Shown here: piece by piece, positions 23,032 to 30,278 of the stretch
How the letters are laid out: every line of letters starts with the position of its first letter
Position numbering within the stretch: position 1 is the first letter of the stretch
Assembly (NCBI GenBank): GCA_964595945.1
Contig: CAZQSL010000032.1
Coordinates: 1-30,278, forward strand
From: CAZQSL01 sp964595945
Lineage (GTDB): Bacteria > UBP15 > UBA6099 > JAJRTR01
Direction: 5' to 3'
DNA length: 30,278 bases
Notes under the pieces: generated by a model
Told to the model about the DNA's origin: nothing
What the model saw: only the letters and a program-made list of their open reading frames with translations
The model's database searches: none
Translations under genes and position numbers: made by a program

Positions 23032-23784
23032 ATGGACATGAGAGCATTCGGAGCACGTATCAGAGACAGGCGGGAAACACTGCGGCTCAAGCAGTCCGAC
23101 ATCTCCGGAGCGCTGCAGATCACCGTGCAGGCCGTCTCAAAATGGGAACGCGGCGAAAACGCGCCCGACATATCCATGCTCTCCGCACTCGCCCGGCTGC
23201 TCGGCGTATCCATCGAATGGCTCCTCGGCGCGACGCACCCCGACCGTGATACGTTTCCCGCCACCGTATTCTGCACATCCGTCAATGGCTTCGCCTCGCG
23301 CGCAGCAGTCATGCCGCCGCGCGACCTCGCTGCATGGATCAACTCCATTTTCTTTTCACTCACCGAAGCAGTGAAACGATTTGACGGCATCCCTGTTAAA
23401 TATGTAGGCGACGGATTTCTCTGTTTCTTCACCGGCAATGACCATGCCGCACGCGCCACACGAGCAGCACTTTCTGCCGCCACGCGCAACACAACGCCAG
23501 GACTCGTCATTACCCTCAATACCGGCGACATCTACCTTGGCTCCATTGGCCATCCCGACTACGCCGTCAAGGACATACTCGGCGCCACCGTCAACACCGC
23601 ATTCCTCACCATGCAGTGGGTCGCCGAAAACTGCCACACCGGCATCGGCGTCACATCGACAGTCATCGACGAATCCCCCCTCGCCGGCCACTTCGAGGAA
23701 AAAGGCGTCATCGAAATCCGCGGCGGCGAAAAAGTCATCGTCTGCGAACCTTTCTCCACCGCCGCAGAGGCGCTTCTTAAATGA
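23032..23784 (+). CDS. XRE-type HTH fused to degenerate class III nucleotidyl cyclase domain
   Basis: The 250-residue protein. Residues 5-65 form a Cro/CI HTH (LRLKQSDISGALQITVQAVS followed by KWERGENAPD). Residues about 76-245 match the adenylate/guanylate cyclase fold: TVFCTSVNGF, VKYVGDGFLCFF, NTGDIYLGSIG and ILGATVNTAFLTMQ. The first metal Asp of the F-x-D-I-x-GF motif is Ser83, the second (D127) is kept, the transition-state Asn (N188) is kept and its Arg partner is Leu192. Catalysis is therefore unlikely; a nucleotide-sensing transcription factor is the better reading. GGAG lies nine bases before the ATG. It precedes S-adenosylhomocysteinase by 46 bases. Confidence 0.8.
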   Translation: MDMRAFGARIRDRRETLRLKQSDISGALQITVQAVSKWERGENAPDISMLSALARLLGVSIEWLLGATHPDRDTFPATVFCTSVNGFASRAAVMPPRDLAAWINSIFFSLTEAVKRFDGIPVKYVGDGFLCFFTGNDHAARATRAALSAATRNTTPGLVITLNTGDIYLGSIGHPDYAVKDILGATVNTAFLTMQWVAENCHTGIGVTSTVIDESPLAGHFEEKGVIEIRGGEKVIVCEPFSTAAEALLK

Positions 23785-23830
23785 CCTGAATATTGCACTT
23801 AAAACTACACCAACATAACGGAGGCAACAA

Positions 23831-25234
<1,404 letters not shown>

Positions 25235-25266
25235 CAAGAGGTTCTACAATCATCATTCACACAATC

Positions 25267-25294
25267 AGGCGGGGACTTCTTTCCCCGCCTTTTT
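25267..25294 (+). terminator. Rho-independent terminator after ahcY
   Basis: AGGCGGGGA (25267-25275), a 6-base loop and TCCCCGCCT (25282-25290) form a perfect 9-bp stem followed by TTTT, 33 bases after the ahcY stop. Confidence 0.88.
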
Positions 25295-25528
25295 CTTTCC
25301 ATCAAACAACTGGTTCATTACGGTTATGTTATTTCGGTAGGATCATGGCCACGCGCTATCGATGAAGCTCTGAAGTTTTCACTGTGAAGGCAACATGAAA
25401 GACGGTCAAGAAAGGCAAAATCTACAACGGTTTTTCCCGACATGCCATGAACGGTGCAAAAATTGCAAGCGGGATGAGCGAACGCAAGGAGTCTACGTGC
25501 CGTTCACAATACCATTACGTGATATGGA

Positions 25529-25558
25529 AAAGGCCACAGACATCAGTCTGCGGCCTTT
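25529..25558 (-). terminator. Hairpin terminator after the PLP decarboxylase gene
   Basis: AAAGGCC and GGCCTTT outer arms with CAGAC and GTCTG inner arms form a 12-bp stem with one A-C mismatch and an ATCA loop. On the minus strand it ends in GGCCTTTT, 68 bases after the decarboxylase stop, so it best serves that gene; it could work in both directions. The rest of 25295-25625 holds no convincing gene: a 73-codon + strand frame at 25395 runs through this hairpin and is probably spurious. Confidence 0.65.
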
Positions 25559-25625
25559 GCATTCAGATTATGGTCAACTGTCTCAGGATGCCGGATCCGT
25601 CCTCATAATCATGTAGAATTGTACG

Positions 25626-26960
25626 CTACGCGCTATAAAGCGTATCCATCATTTCGAGAATGAAATCGGAAATCATTGCGCGGTCCGGTGCCGTGGCGAT
25701 CATGCCGTAGATGGGCGCTGAACCCTTTTTGTCGGCATTGGGATCGTTGCGAACTTCTTCGACGGAAGCGGCAAGATCGGCAAGATACTCACTGACGACC
25801 TTGGGAGTATGAGCGGGAGTGATCATGGCATGGAGTGAGTTGGGACGCTGCTGAGAGTCGATGTGCCAGCCTTTCTGAGCCATGACTTCGGCGACTGCGA
25901 ACAGGTTGACCTCATCGGAAGTATAGGCGAAGACTCCCACCTGGGGGTTGCCGACGATTTTGAGTCCCGGGATGGCTGCAACGCCTTCCTTGAGGACTTT
26001 TGCGGTTTTCATGATGTTGTCGGCGATTTCGAGATATCCCTGTTCGCCGATGGCGACGAGGGCGGCCCATGCTGCGGCGATAGAGCCTCCGGGGCGGGTG
26101 CCACTCATGGACGGTGACATATAGATGCCGCCCGGCCAGTCGGTGTAGACAAAGAACTGATGCTTGCGGAGTTCGCCATTTTTATACAGTACGACAGAAG
26201 CGCCTTTTGCGGCGAATCCATACTTGTGGATATCGGCCGAGATCGATGTGACGCCGGGGACTGAGAAATCGAACGGCGGGATGTCGTATCCGAGTTTTTT
26301 TGCCCAGGGAAGGAAAAATCCGCCGAGACAGCAGTCGACATGACAGCCGAGTTTATTTTCGGCGGCGATGGCGGCAAGCTCTTCGATGGGATCGATTGTG
26401 CCATTGGGATAGTTGGGAGCGGAGCCTACGATGAGTATTGTGTTTTCGTTGACTGCGGCCCGGACTGCGTCGACATCGACTGCGCCGTCTTCTCTGATCG
26501 GGATATGGACTGCCTTGACGTCAAAGTAGTGCGCTGCCTTTTCGAATGCGGGATGGATCGTGATCGGCAGAATCATTTCGGGTTTTGTAATATTGGGTTT
26601 CTTTTTGCGAGCCCACTCACGATAGGTCTTGACTGCCATGAGGATACTTTCGTTGCCGCCTGAAGTCATGGTGCCGGCTGTTTTTTTTGAACCGCCGAGC
26701 ATGTGGGCTGACATGGAAATGACTTCCGCTTCAAATTTTTTCAGACTCGGGAAAGCCATTGGATTGAGTGCGTTTTCTGAGAAGAATTTGTTGTATGCCT
26801 GTTTGAGGAATGCGGAATGTTCGTCACTCGCGTGGTAGACGAGGCTCCATGTGTGTCCGCCGTGCCAGTCAGCGTCTTTTTCGCGTGCGGCTTCCATCAT
26901 TTCGAGCACCTGGTCGCGCGCGATCCCCTTTTCAGGTATCTGTGTGAATTTTGTGTCCAT
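25626..26960 (-). CDS. PLP-dependent decarboxylase/lyase, sphingosine-1-phosphate-lyase-like group II
   Basis: The 444-residue fold type I PLP enzyme. TSGGNESILMA (99-109) binds PLP phosphate, HVDCCLGGFF (207-216) gives the Asp that pairs the PLP nitrogen, and SADIHKYGFAAKG has the Schiff-base lysine K246. The HGGHTWSLVYHASDEH start, and the lack of a transmembrane anchor, resemble soluble bacterial sphingosine-1-phosphate lyases. These are hard to separate from glutamate/tyrosine decarboxylases of the same family, so the substrate is open. AAGGAG precedes the ATG by about eight bases. It stands alone between a terminator and its own promoter. Confidence 0.82.
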   Translation of the reverse strand: MDTKFTQIPEKGIARDQVLEMMEAAREKDADWHGGHTWSLVYHASDEHSAFLKQAYNKFFSENALNPMAFPSLKKFEAEVISMSAHMLGGSKKTAGTMTSGGNESILMAVKTYREWARKKKPNITKPEMILPITIHPAFEKAAHYFDVKAVHIPIREDGAVDVDAVRAAVNENTILIVGSAPNYPNGTIDPIEELAAIAAENKLGCHVDCCLGGFFLPWAKKLGYDIPPFDFSVPGVTSISADIHKYGFAAKGASVVLYKNGELRKHQFFVYTDWPGGIYMSPSMSGTRPGGSIAAAWAALVAIGEQGYLEIADNIMKTAKVLKEGVAAIPGLKIVGNPQVGVFAYTSDEVNLFAVAEVMAQKGWHIDSQQRPNSLHAMITPAHTPKVVSEYLADLAASVEEVRNDPNADKKGSAPIYGMIATAPDRAMISDFILEMMDTLYSA

Positions 26961-27040
26961 GCTCTCTCCTTGTGTCGTATTTGGGCGGTGATCCGTCCTT
27001 TTGGCCTGTTGTATTCTATGTCTTCTCTGCTTGAGTAGTT

Positions 27041-27078
27041 ATCATATTACATTGGTTTGCTCAATGTAAACCAAATGT
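27041..27078 (-). promoter_or_regulatory. Promoter of the PLP decarboxylase gene overlapped by an inverted repeat
   Basis: On the minus strand TTTACA (27070-27065), an 18-base spacer and TATGAT (27046-27041) make a good sigma-70 promoter, giving a leader of about 70 bases. An inverted repeat, ACATTGGTTT (27049-27058) and AAACCAAATGT (27068-27078, one extra base), covers the -35 and spacer and is a plausible operator. Confidence 0.55.
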
Positions 27079-27367
27079 TTAGACTGCCTGTTTACGATGT
27101 GCCCCCGAATGTAGCATTTAACGACAGGCACATTGCACCACCCACAACCTGCAAGGCAATACGAAATTTTATTTATGTTTACCTACCGGAGAACCCCTTA
27201 CGAGAAAAAGGTTTCTCCGCACCTCTTCCCAAAAGCTTATTATGAAACTATCCCCCTGGTTACTGTTTCATCGTGCTACCCACAGCGGCAGGTAATAACT
27301 ATTGATAATCAGTATGATAACCTGATGCAAAATCATCATCGACGAGATGCTTGTCTGAACTGTATTG

Positions 27368-27373
27368 TATAAT
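27368..27373 (+). promoter_or_regulatory. -10 element (TATAAT) close to the SGNH gene start
   Basis: TATAAT at 27368-27373 predicts a transcript start about nine bases before GTG 27389. The -35 region is poor. The remaining spacer 27079-27367 shows only short, unconvincing frames and a Fur-box-like sequence at 27303-27317. Confidence 0.4.
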
Positions 27374-27388
27374 ATGTAGGTACCAGCC

Positions 27389-28840
27389 GTGAACTATGCG
27401 GCAAGATATGAGTCTTCGACGCTTCACGAAATACATCACACAGGAGATACTTGGAATCGGATGCTTTTCGCACTGTTAGCCGCATATATGCTGCTTTTTG
27501 CCATCATCTGTCTCAGCCGCGGAACAGATATCATGTCTCGACGTACAGTCCGCACGGTCTCCTGCGTGATCGTTGCCGTGCTGTGGTGTGCTTCGACGTA
27601 CGCGGCGTGGGTATCGCCCGGAATGCTGCTGCCGCTGTGGCTGGAAGACATTTTTGTGACAGGCATGTTTTTTTCGGCCATCTCTCTTGTGGCCTGTCTT
27701 TCAAAAGAGGCTTCGCCGGTTAAAACAGTCTTGCCGATCGTCAACTGCCTGAACATCGTCATCGTGACAGTCATCGCTTCATGCTTCCTGTTTTCGATCA
27801 TCCAGAAAAGAAACCCGGCAATACCGCCGCACAGGAAAATTGCAACAAAAATGAACCGCAATGCCCATAAGATGTTTTTTCAAAATCTTCCCGGCTCCGC
27901 AGCGCAGACAGACATGCACCGGCAGGGACTGACCCTGCAATCGGCCTTCGGGTTTCCCGATGCAGTCGTCTTGCCACTGCCGGAAAAACAGTCCGGAGAA
28001 AAGCGCATCGTATGGCTCGGGGACTCGATGGTCGAGGGCAGCGGAGTCATGGCTGGCGACAGATTCACATCTATCCTCGGCAGCGCCACAAACGCGCGGC
28101 AGTATGTCCTCGCCGCTGGCGGCTTGTCCATCAACACGGAGAGAATCATCTTCAGGCGATACCATGGCATAATCATGCCCGATGTGGTTTTCATCGGCAT
28201 ATTCCCTCAAAACGATTGCCTCGATATGTCGATCAGGACTGCCACTTCGTTCGGGATTTCTACATACATCAGTAAAAAAAGCGGTGACACCATAATCATC
28301 GATGACCACCGGCTCAACCGCTGGGCTGACGCAGTAATGTTTCAGCCACCCTCTTATCTGCTGCAATATCTCGCAAGATACAGCGGGCTTGGCGCCTATC
28401 TGCTATATCTTCATAACAATGCGATATATGCCGCATACGCCGGGAAAGTACATCGCATCATAGCCGCGACACCCGACGCTTCGCCAATCATCCCCGAAAT
28501 CGGCGGCGAACTCCGCAAGCTCGTCTCGGAAATCAGTGCAACCGGAGCGAAGCCCGCTGCGGTAGTCATACCTTATAACCGTGAATTCGACTTGGATGAT
28601 CCACGTCCCACCGCCACATGTGCAGCCCTGATCCGTTCGTATCTCGCAACAAGCGGCATTTCGTGGTTCGATCTCGACGCAGCCTTCACCAGGCACTATC
28701 GCGGCAAGGTGCCACCCGGAGCATTTGTCGACGACCGTGTGCATCTGTCGGCGGACGGGCACCTTACGGCCGCGCGGCTGCTTCGTCCGTTTTACAGTTC
28801 GATAATCAATGATGCAGAGACAAAACCATCAGATCAGTAG
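27389..28840 (+). CDS. Membrane-anchored SGNH/GDSL-type hydrolase
   Basis: The 483-residue protein. The N-terminal third has about four hydrophobic segments (25-43, 56-75, 80-105, 112-138). The C-terminal domain from about 205 is SGNH: WLGDSMVEGSG (Ser213), AAGG (block II Gly), GIFPQND (Asn275) and DDRVH (D449, H452). All four blocks are present, so esterase or O-acyltransferase-type chemistry on an envelope glycan is plausible. GTG 27389 has no Shine-Dalgarno; ATG 27461 (residue 25) is an alternative that would start at the first membrane segment. The gene overlaps the convergent receiver-like gene by seven bases. Confidence 0.72.
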   Translation: MNYAARYESSTLHEIHHTGDTWNRMLFALLAAYMLLFAIICLSRGTDIMSRRTVRTVSCVIVAVLWCASTYAAWVSPGMLLPLWLEDIFVTGMFFSAISLVACLSKEASPVKTVLPIVNCLNIVIVTVIASCFLFSIIQKRNPAIPPHRKIATKMNRNAHKMFFQNLPGSAAQTDMHRQGLTLQSAFGFPDAVVLPLPEKQSGEKRIVWLGDSMVEGSGVMAGDRFTSILGSATNARQYVLAAGGLSINTERIIFRRYHGIIMPDVVFIGIFPQNDCLDMSIRTATSFGISTYISKKSGDTIIIDDHRLNRWADAVMFQPPSYLLQYLARYSGLGAYLLYLHNNAIYAAYAGKVHRIIAATPDASPIIPEIGGELRKLVSEISATGAKPAAVVIPYNREFDLDDPRPTATCAALIRSYLATSGISWFDLDAAFTRHYRGKVPPGAFVDDRVHLSADGHLTAARLLRPFYSSIINDAETKPSDQ

Positions 28841-29205
28841 CCGGAATCGCCGAGAGTTGCAAGCACACACTCGATGTCAGCCACACTTATTGGGCCATGC
28901 ATAATCGCCTTGATGCCAGCTCCGATCGCCATGACTTCCCACTCGATTTCATTATGTGAACACAACATCACGATAGGTATGACAGCATTGAGATTACGCA
29001 CCATCCGTGCAGTATGAAACCCATCAAGTCCATCCATCATCATGCTCACAAACAAACAATCATAGCGGGCAGGCGCCTCGATGAGTCTCGTCACTGCTTC
29101 GCTTCCGTTGCCGACCAGGTCTACCTCATGCCCACCGCTTTGAGATAGATCGCTCCATACGCTGGCATCAAAATCAGTTTCAGGACTGGCAACAAGTATT
29201 TTCAT
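28834..29205 (-). CDS. Degenerate response-regulator receiver domain
   Basis: A 123-residue single-domain protein with CheY-like order: MKILVASPETD, HEVDLVGNGSEAVTRL, YDCLFVSMMMDGLDGFHTAR, PIVMLCSHNE, AIGAGIKAIM. The phosphoacceptor Asp is Ser54, the usual acidic pair after strand 1 is reduced (SPETD), and the conserved Lys before Pro is His103-Gly. Phosphorylation in the normal way is therefore unlikely; a docking or constitutive role fits better. Its ATG overlaps the stop of the upstream small gene (ATGA), so translation is coupled. It is the last gene of the sigma-54-driven cassette. Confidence 0.75.
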   Translation of the reverse strand: MKILVASPETDFDASVWSDLSQSGGHEVDLVGNGSEAVTRLIEAPARYDCLFVSMMMDGLDGFHTARMVRNLNAVIPIVMLCSHNEIEWEVMAIGAGIKAIMHGPISVADIECVLATLGDSGY

Positions 29206-29474
29206 TTTGCGACTGGCACGCTCCCATGATGTTCCAGGGCCATTTCGCCCACCGGGATAGAGTGGACGGCCAACACCAGTGCTATGGCAAACAGCAAATG
29301 CAAAACGCCCGCTTGCGAAAATACGGCATGAGTCCGGCCTCCAGCGCCGCGCTTTTCGATGACGCCCACCTGCTTTGCACTCAACGGCGCCGCATGTGAA
29401 TACCTGTCCCTGCCCCCCGTAGCGGTCATGGGAAACAGATATCCCGGAGCCAGTTCGCTGAACACCTTGATCAC
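29202..29474 (-). CDS. Small hypothetical protein with one membrane helix
   Basis: A 90-residue frame from GTG 29474, supported by GAGG seven bases upstream, 14 bases after the CsgG-like gene's stop and by the ATGA overlap with the receiver-like gene. A soluble Gly/Arg-rich N-terminal half is followed by a hydrophobic stretch (about 55-75, GVLHLLFAIALVLAVHSIPV) and a short tail. No family recognised. Both gene junctions favour a real gene, while the composition alone is not decisive. Confidence 0.5.
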   Translation of the reverse strand: MIKVFSELAPGYLFPMTATGGRDRYSHAAPLSAKQVGVIEKRGAGGRTHAVFSQAGVLHLLFAIALVLAVHSIPVGEMALEHHGSVPVAK

Positions 29475-29488
29475 TTCCTTTCCTCACA

Positions 29489-30055
29489 TCATGCGGAAAT
29501 ACGTTCGATCCTGCCGACAATATCCTCAATGTCGAGCAGAAAATGCTCCGCCGTGAGTGCGACAGCCATGCCGCTTGCCGTATGGCGAAAAACCGACGAG
29601 CCCGGACTGCATCGAAAAACATTACGGCACCGATATACCCTGTCAAAAACCGTCAGGCCTGTCAGCGTCTCTACGACTTTCACCTCAAGCGCGATATTTA
29701 CGAGCCTGCCACCGGCAGCCGCGCTTTCCTTAATTTCATGCACCACTCCCGTGAGGACATAACGGCTGTCATTTCCATACGCTCCAGGCAGGAAATACAG
29801 CCTCGCATCTCCTCCATTGCCGGCAGGTCTTTCGCCGTTTCTATGCGAAGCATCGACCTCGAATAATTCACTGTCCACTATGGTCGTCCGCAGGATTTCG
29901 GAAACATTCATCGCAAGATGCCGGAAATCCGAGCTGTTTGCGGTTGCACATATAAAATCGCCCATAGCGATCCTCGGTCCGCCTTGTCTGGCCCGTGGTT
30001 TCGACGAACCCGGCAGCGCTGAGTAATACATCGCAAACAAATGATTTCCTGTCAT
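29489..30055 (-). CDS. CsgG/FlgT-like protein without signal peptide
   Basis: A 188-residue protein with PRIAMGDF (27-34), then FRHLAMNVSEILRTTIVDSE and LFEVDA, then RYVLTGVVHEIKE, VNIALEVKVVETLTGLTVFD and a C-terminal helix AEHFLLDIEDIVGRI. This order (riAv.dF; helix with LL...L..s..F.vv; yvltG.v; v.l...vvd..TG) is that of the CsgG/FlgT-middle/LpoB-type fold of envelope assembly proteins. Unlike those, no signal peptide or lipobox precedes it, so it may be cytoplasmic or the true start may lie elsewhere. ATG 30055 has GAGGG seven bases upstream; ATG 30061 is too close to it. Confidence 0.55.
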   Translation of the reverse strand: MTGNHLFAMYYSALPGSSKPRARQGGPRIAMGDFICATANSSDFRHLAMNVSEILRTTIVDSELFEVDASHRNGERPAGNGGDARLYFLPGAYGNDSRYVLTGVVHEIKESAAAGGRLVNIALEVKVVETLTGLTVFDRVYRCRNVFRCSPGSSVFRHTASGMAVALTAEHFLLDIEDIVGRIERISA

Positions 30056-30105
30056 TGCCATACCCTCTTAATTTGTTTCCGCAACAGCGGACAACTATCC
30101 GCGTT

Positions 30106-30120
30106 GCAATTACCATGCCA
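30106..30120 (-). promoter_or_regulatory. Sigma-54 (-24/-12) promoter of the CsgG-like cassette
   Basis: The minus strand reads TGGCATGGTAATTGC, again one mismatch from TGGCAC-N5-TTGC with GG-N10-GC spacing. Predicted transcript start about 30094, leaving a leader of about 40 bases. No TGTTAT/ATAACA sites like those of the ORP-type operon are present in 30121-30278, so another activator is expected. That edge stretch shows no gene. Confidence 0.72.
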
Positions 30121-30278
30121 TCGCATGCTTTGCTCACAAATATCGCTACAAACGTATGATCCGGTCAGAAACCATTGATATTCCATGCCAAATTCGACAA
30201 ATGTGACGCTTTATGGCAAATCATTAGAGCCTGTTCACACTAATAATAGCATCGGTAACCATGGCGAAATAAATGAAG

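Noticed and set aside
25395..25616. 73-codon + strand frame with a CxxxCxxC stretch
   Set aside because: It runs through the terminator hairpin of the opposing gene, ends abruptly and lacks domain features.
27057..27372. Two short + strand frames upstream of the SGNH gene
   Set aside because: No ribosome sites, unnatural composition, and they overlap promoter elements of both flanking genes.

Overview
The window looks like chromosomal DNA from a strictly anaerobic, Gram-negative-type bacterium with moderate GC. The evidence is anaerobe-specific 'orange protein' (ORP) genes, two MinD-type ATPases carrying 2x[4Fe-4S] insertions, three NifX-type cofactor-binding domains, sigma-54 control, a dissimilatory-type ATP sulfurylase and a pyruvoyl-dependent arginine decarboxylase. 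Many of these traits are familiar from sulfate-reducing Desulfobacterota, but no gene here fixes the phylum; an uncultured candidate lineage is equally possible. No rRNA, tRNA or CRISPR array was seen.

Layout. 1-214: start of an IS1182-type transposase running off the left edge (- strand). 399-2390: a GPH/SLC45-like transporter followed by a START-fold (DUF2505-like) protein (+). 2490-5689: a zinc uptake operon on the - strand, Fur/Zur regulator-znuA-znuC-znuB, with a Fur-type box over its promoter. 5690-6281: an AT-rich stretch with one or two very small candidate genes. 6340-7278: a COG0731-type radical SAM protein, separated from the next block by a near-perfect 28-bp inverted repeat of a dispersed palindromic type.

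7581-15904 is the centrepiece: fourteen tightly packed - strand genes that read as one operon. In transcription order: NifX-type protein, two short Gly-rich (DUF5320-like) proteins, a CGGC protein, a second NifX-type protein, MinD/ferredoxin ATPase 2, a SAM methyltransferase, MinD/ferredoxin ATPase 1, an FmdB zinc ribbon, a NifU/IscU-like scaffold, an Mrp ATPase fused to a third NifX domain, a metallo-beta-lactamase-fold protein, a pyruvoyl arginine decarboxylase and a CoA-binding protein. Upstream lie a near-consensus sigma-54 -24/-12 promoter, two inverted-repeat candidate enhancer sites and the gene of a PAS-AAA+-Fis sigma-54 activator. This matches the logic of the Desulfovibrio ORP locus but with many extra genes, suggesting an Fe-S or heterometal cluster assembly and carrier system.

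17560-20107: ATP sulfurylase and an EAL-YkuI_C protein (-). 20434-25234: M23 peptidase with coiled coil, GT87-like glycosyltransferase, an HTH-pseudocyclase fusion and S-adenosylhomocysteinase with a clear terminator (+). 25626-26960: a PLP decarboxylase/lyase (-). 27389-28840: a membrane-anchored SGNH hydrolase (+). 28834-30055: a three-gene - strand cassette (CsgG-like protein, small membrane protein, degenerate receiver) behind a second sigma-54 promoter.

Two themes recur. Three signalling domains (EAL, class III cyclase, receiver) have lost key catalytic residues. Several genes have a -10 element so close to the start codon, and no Shine-Dalgarno, that leaderless or near-leaderless mRNAs are likely. 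Functional calls rest on motif reading by eye; no database search was run.
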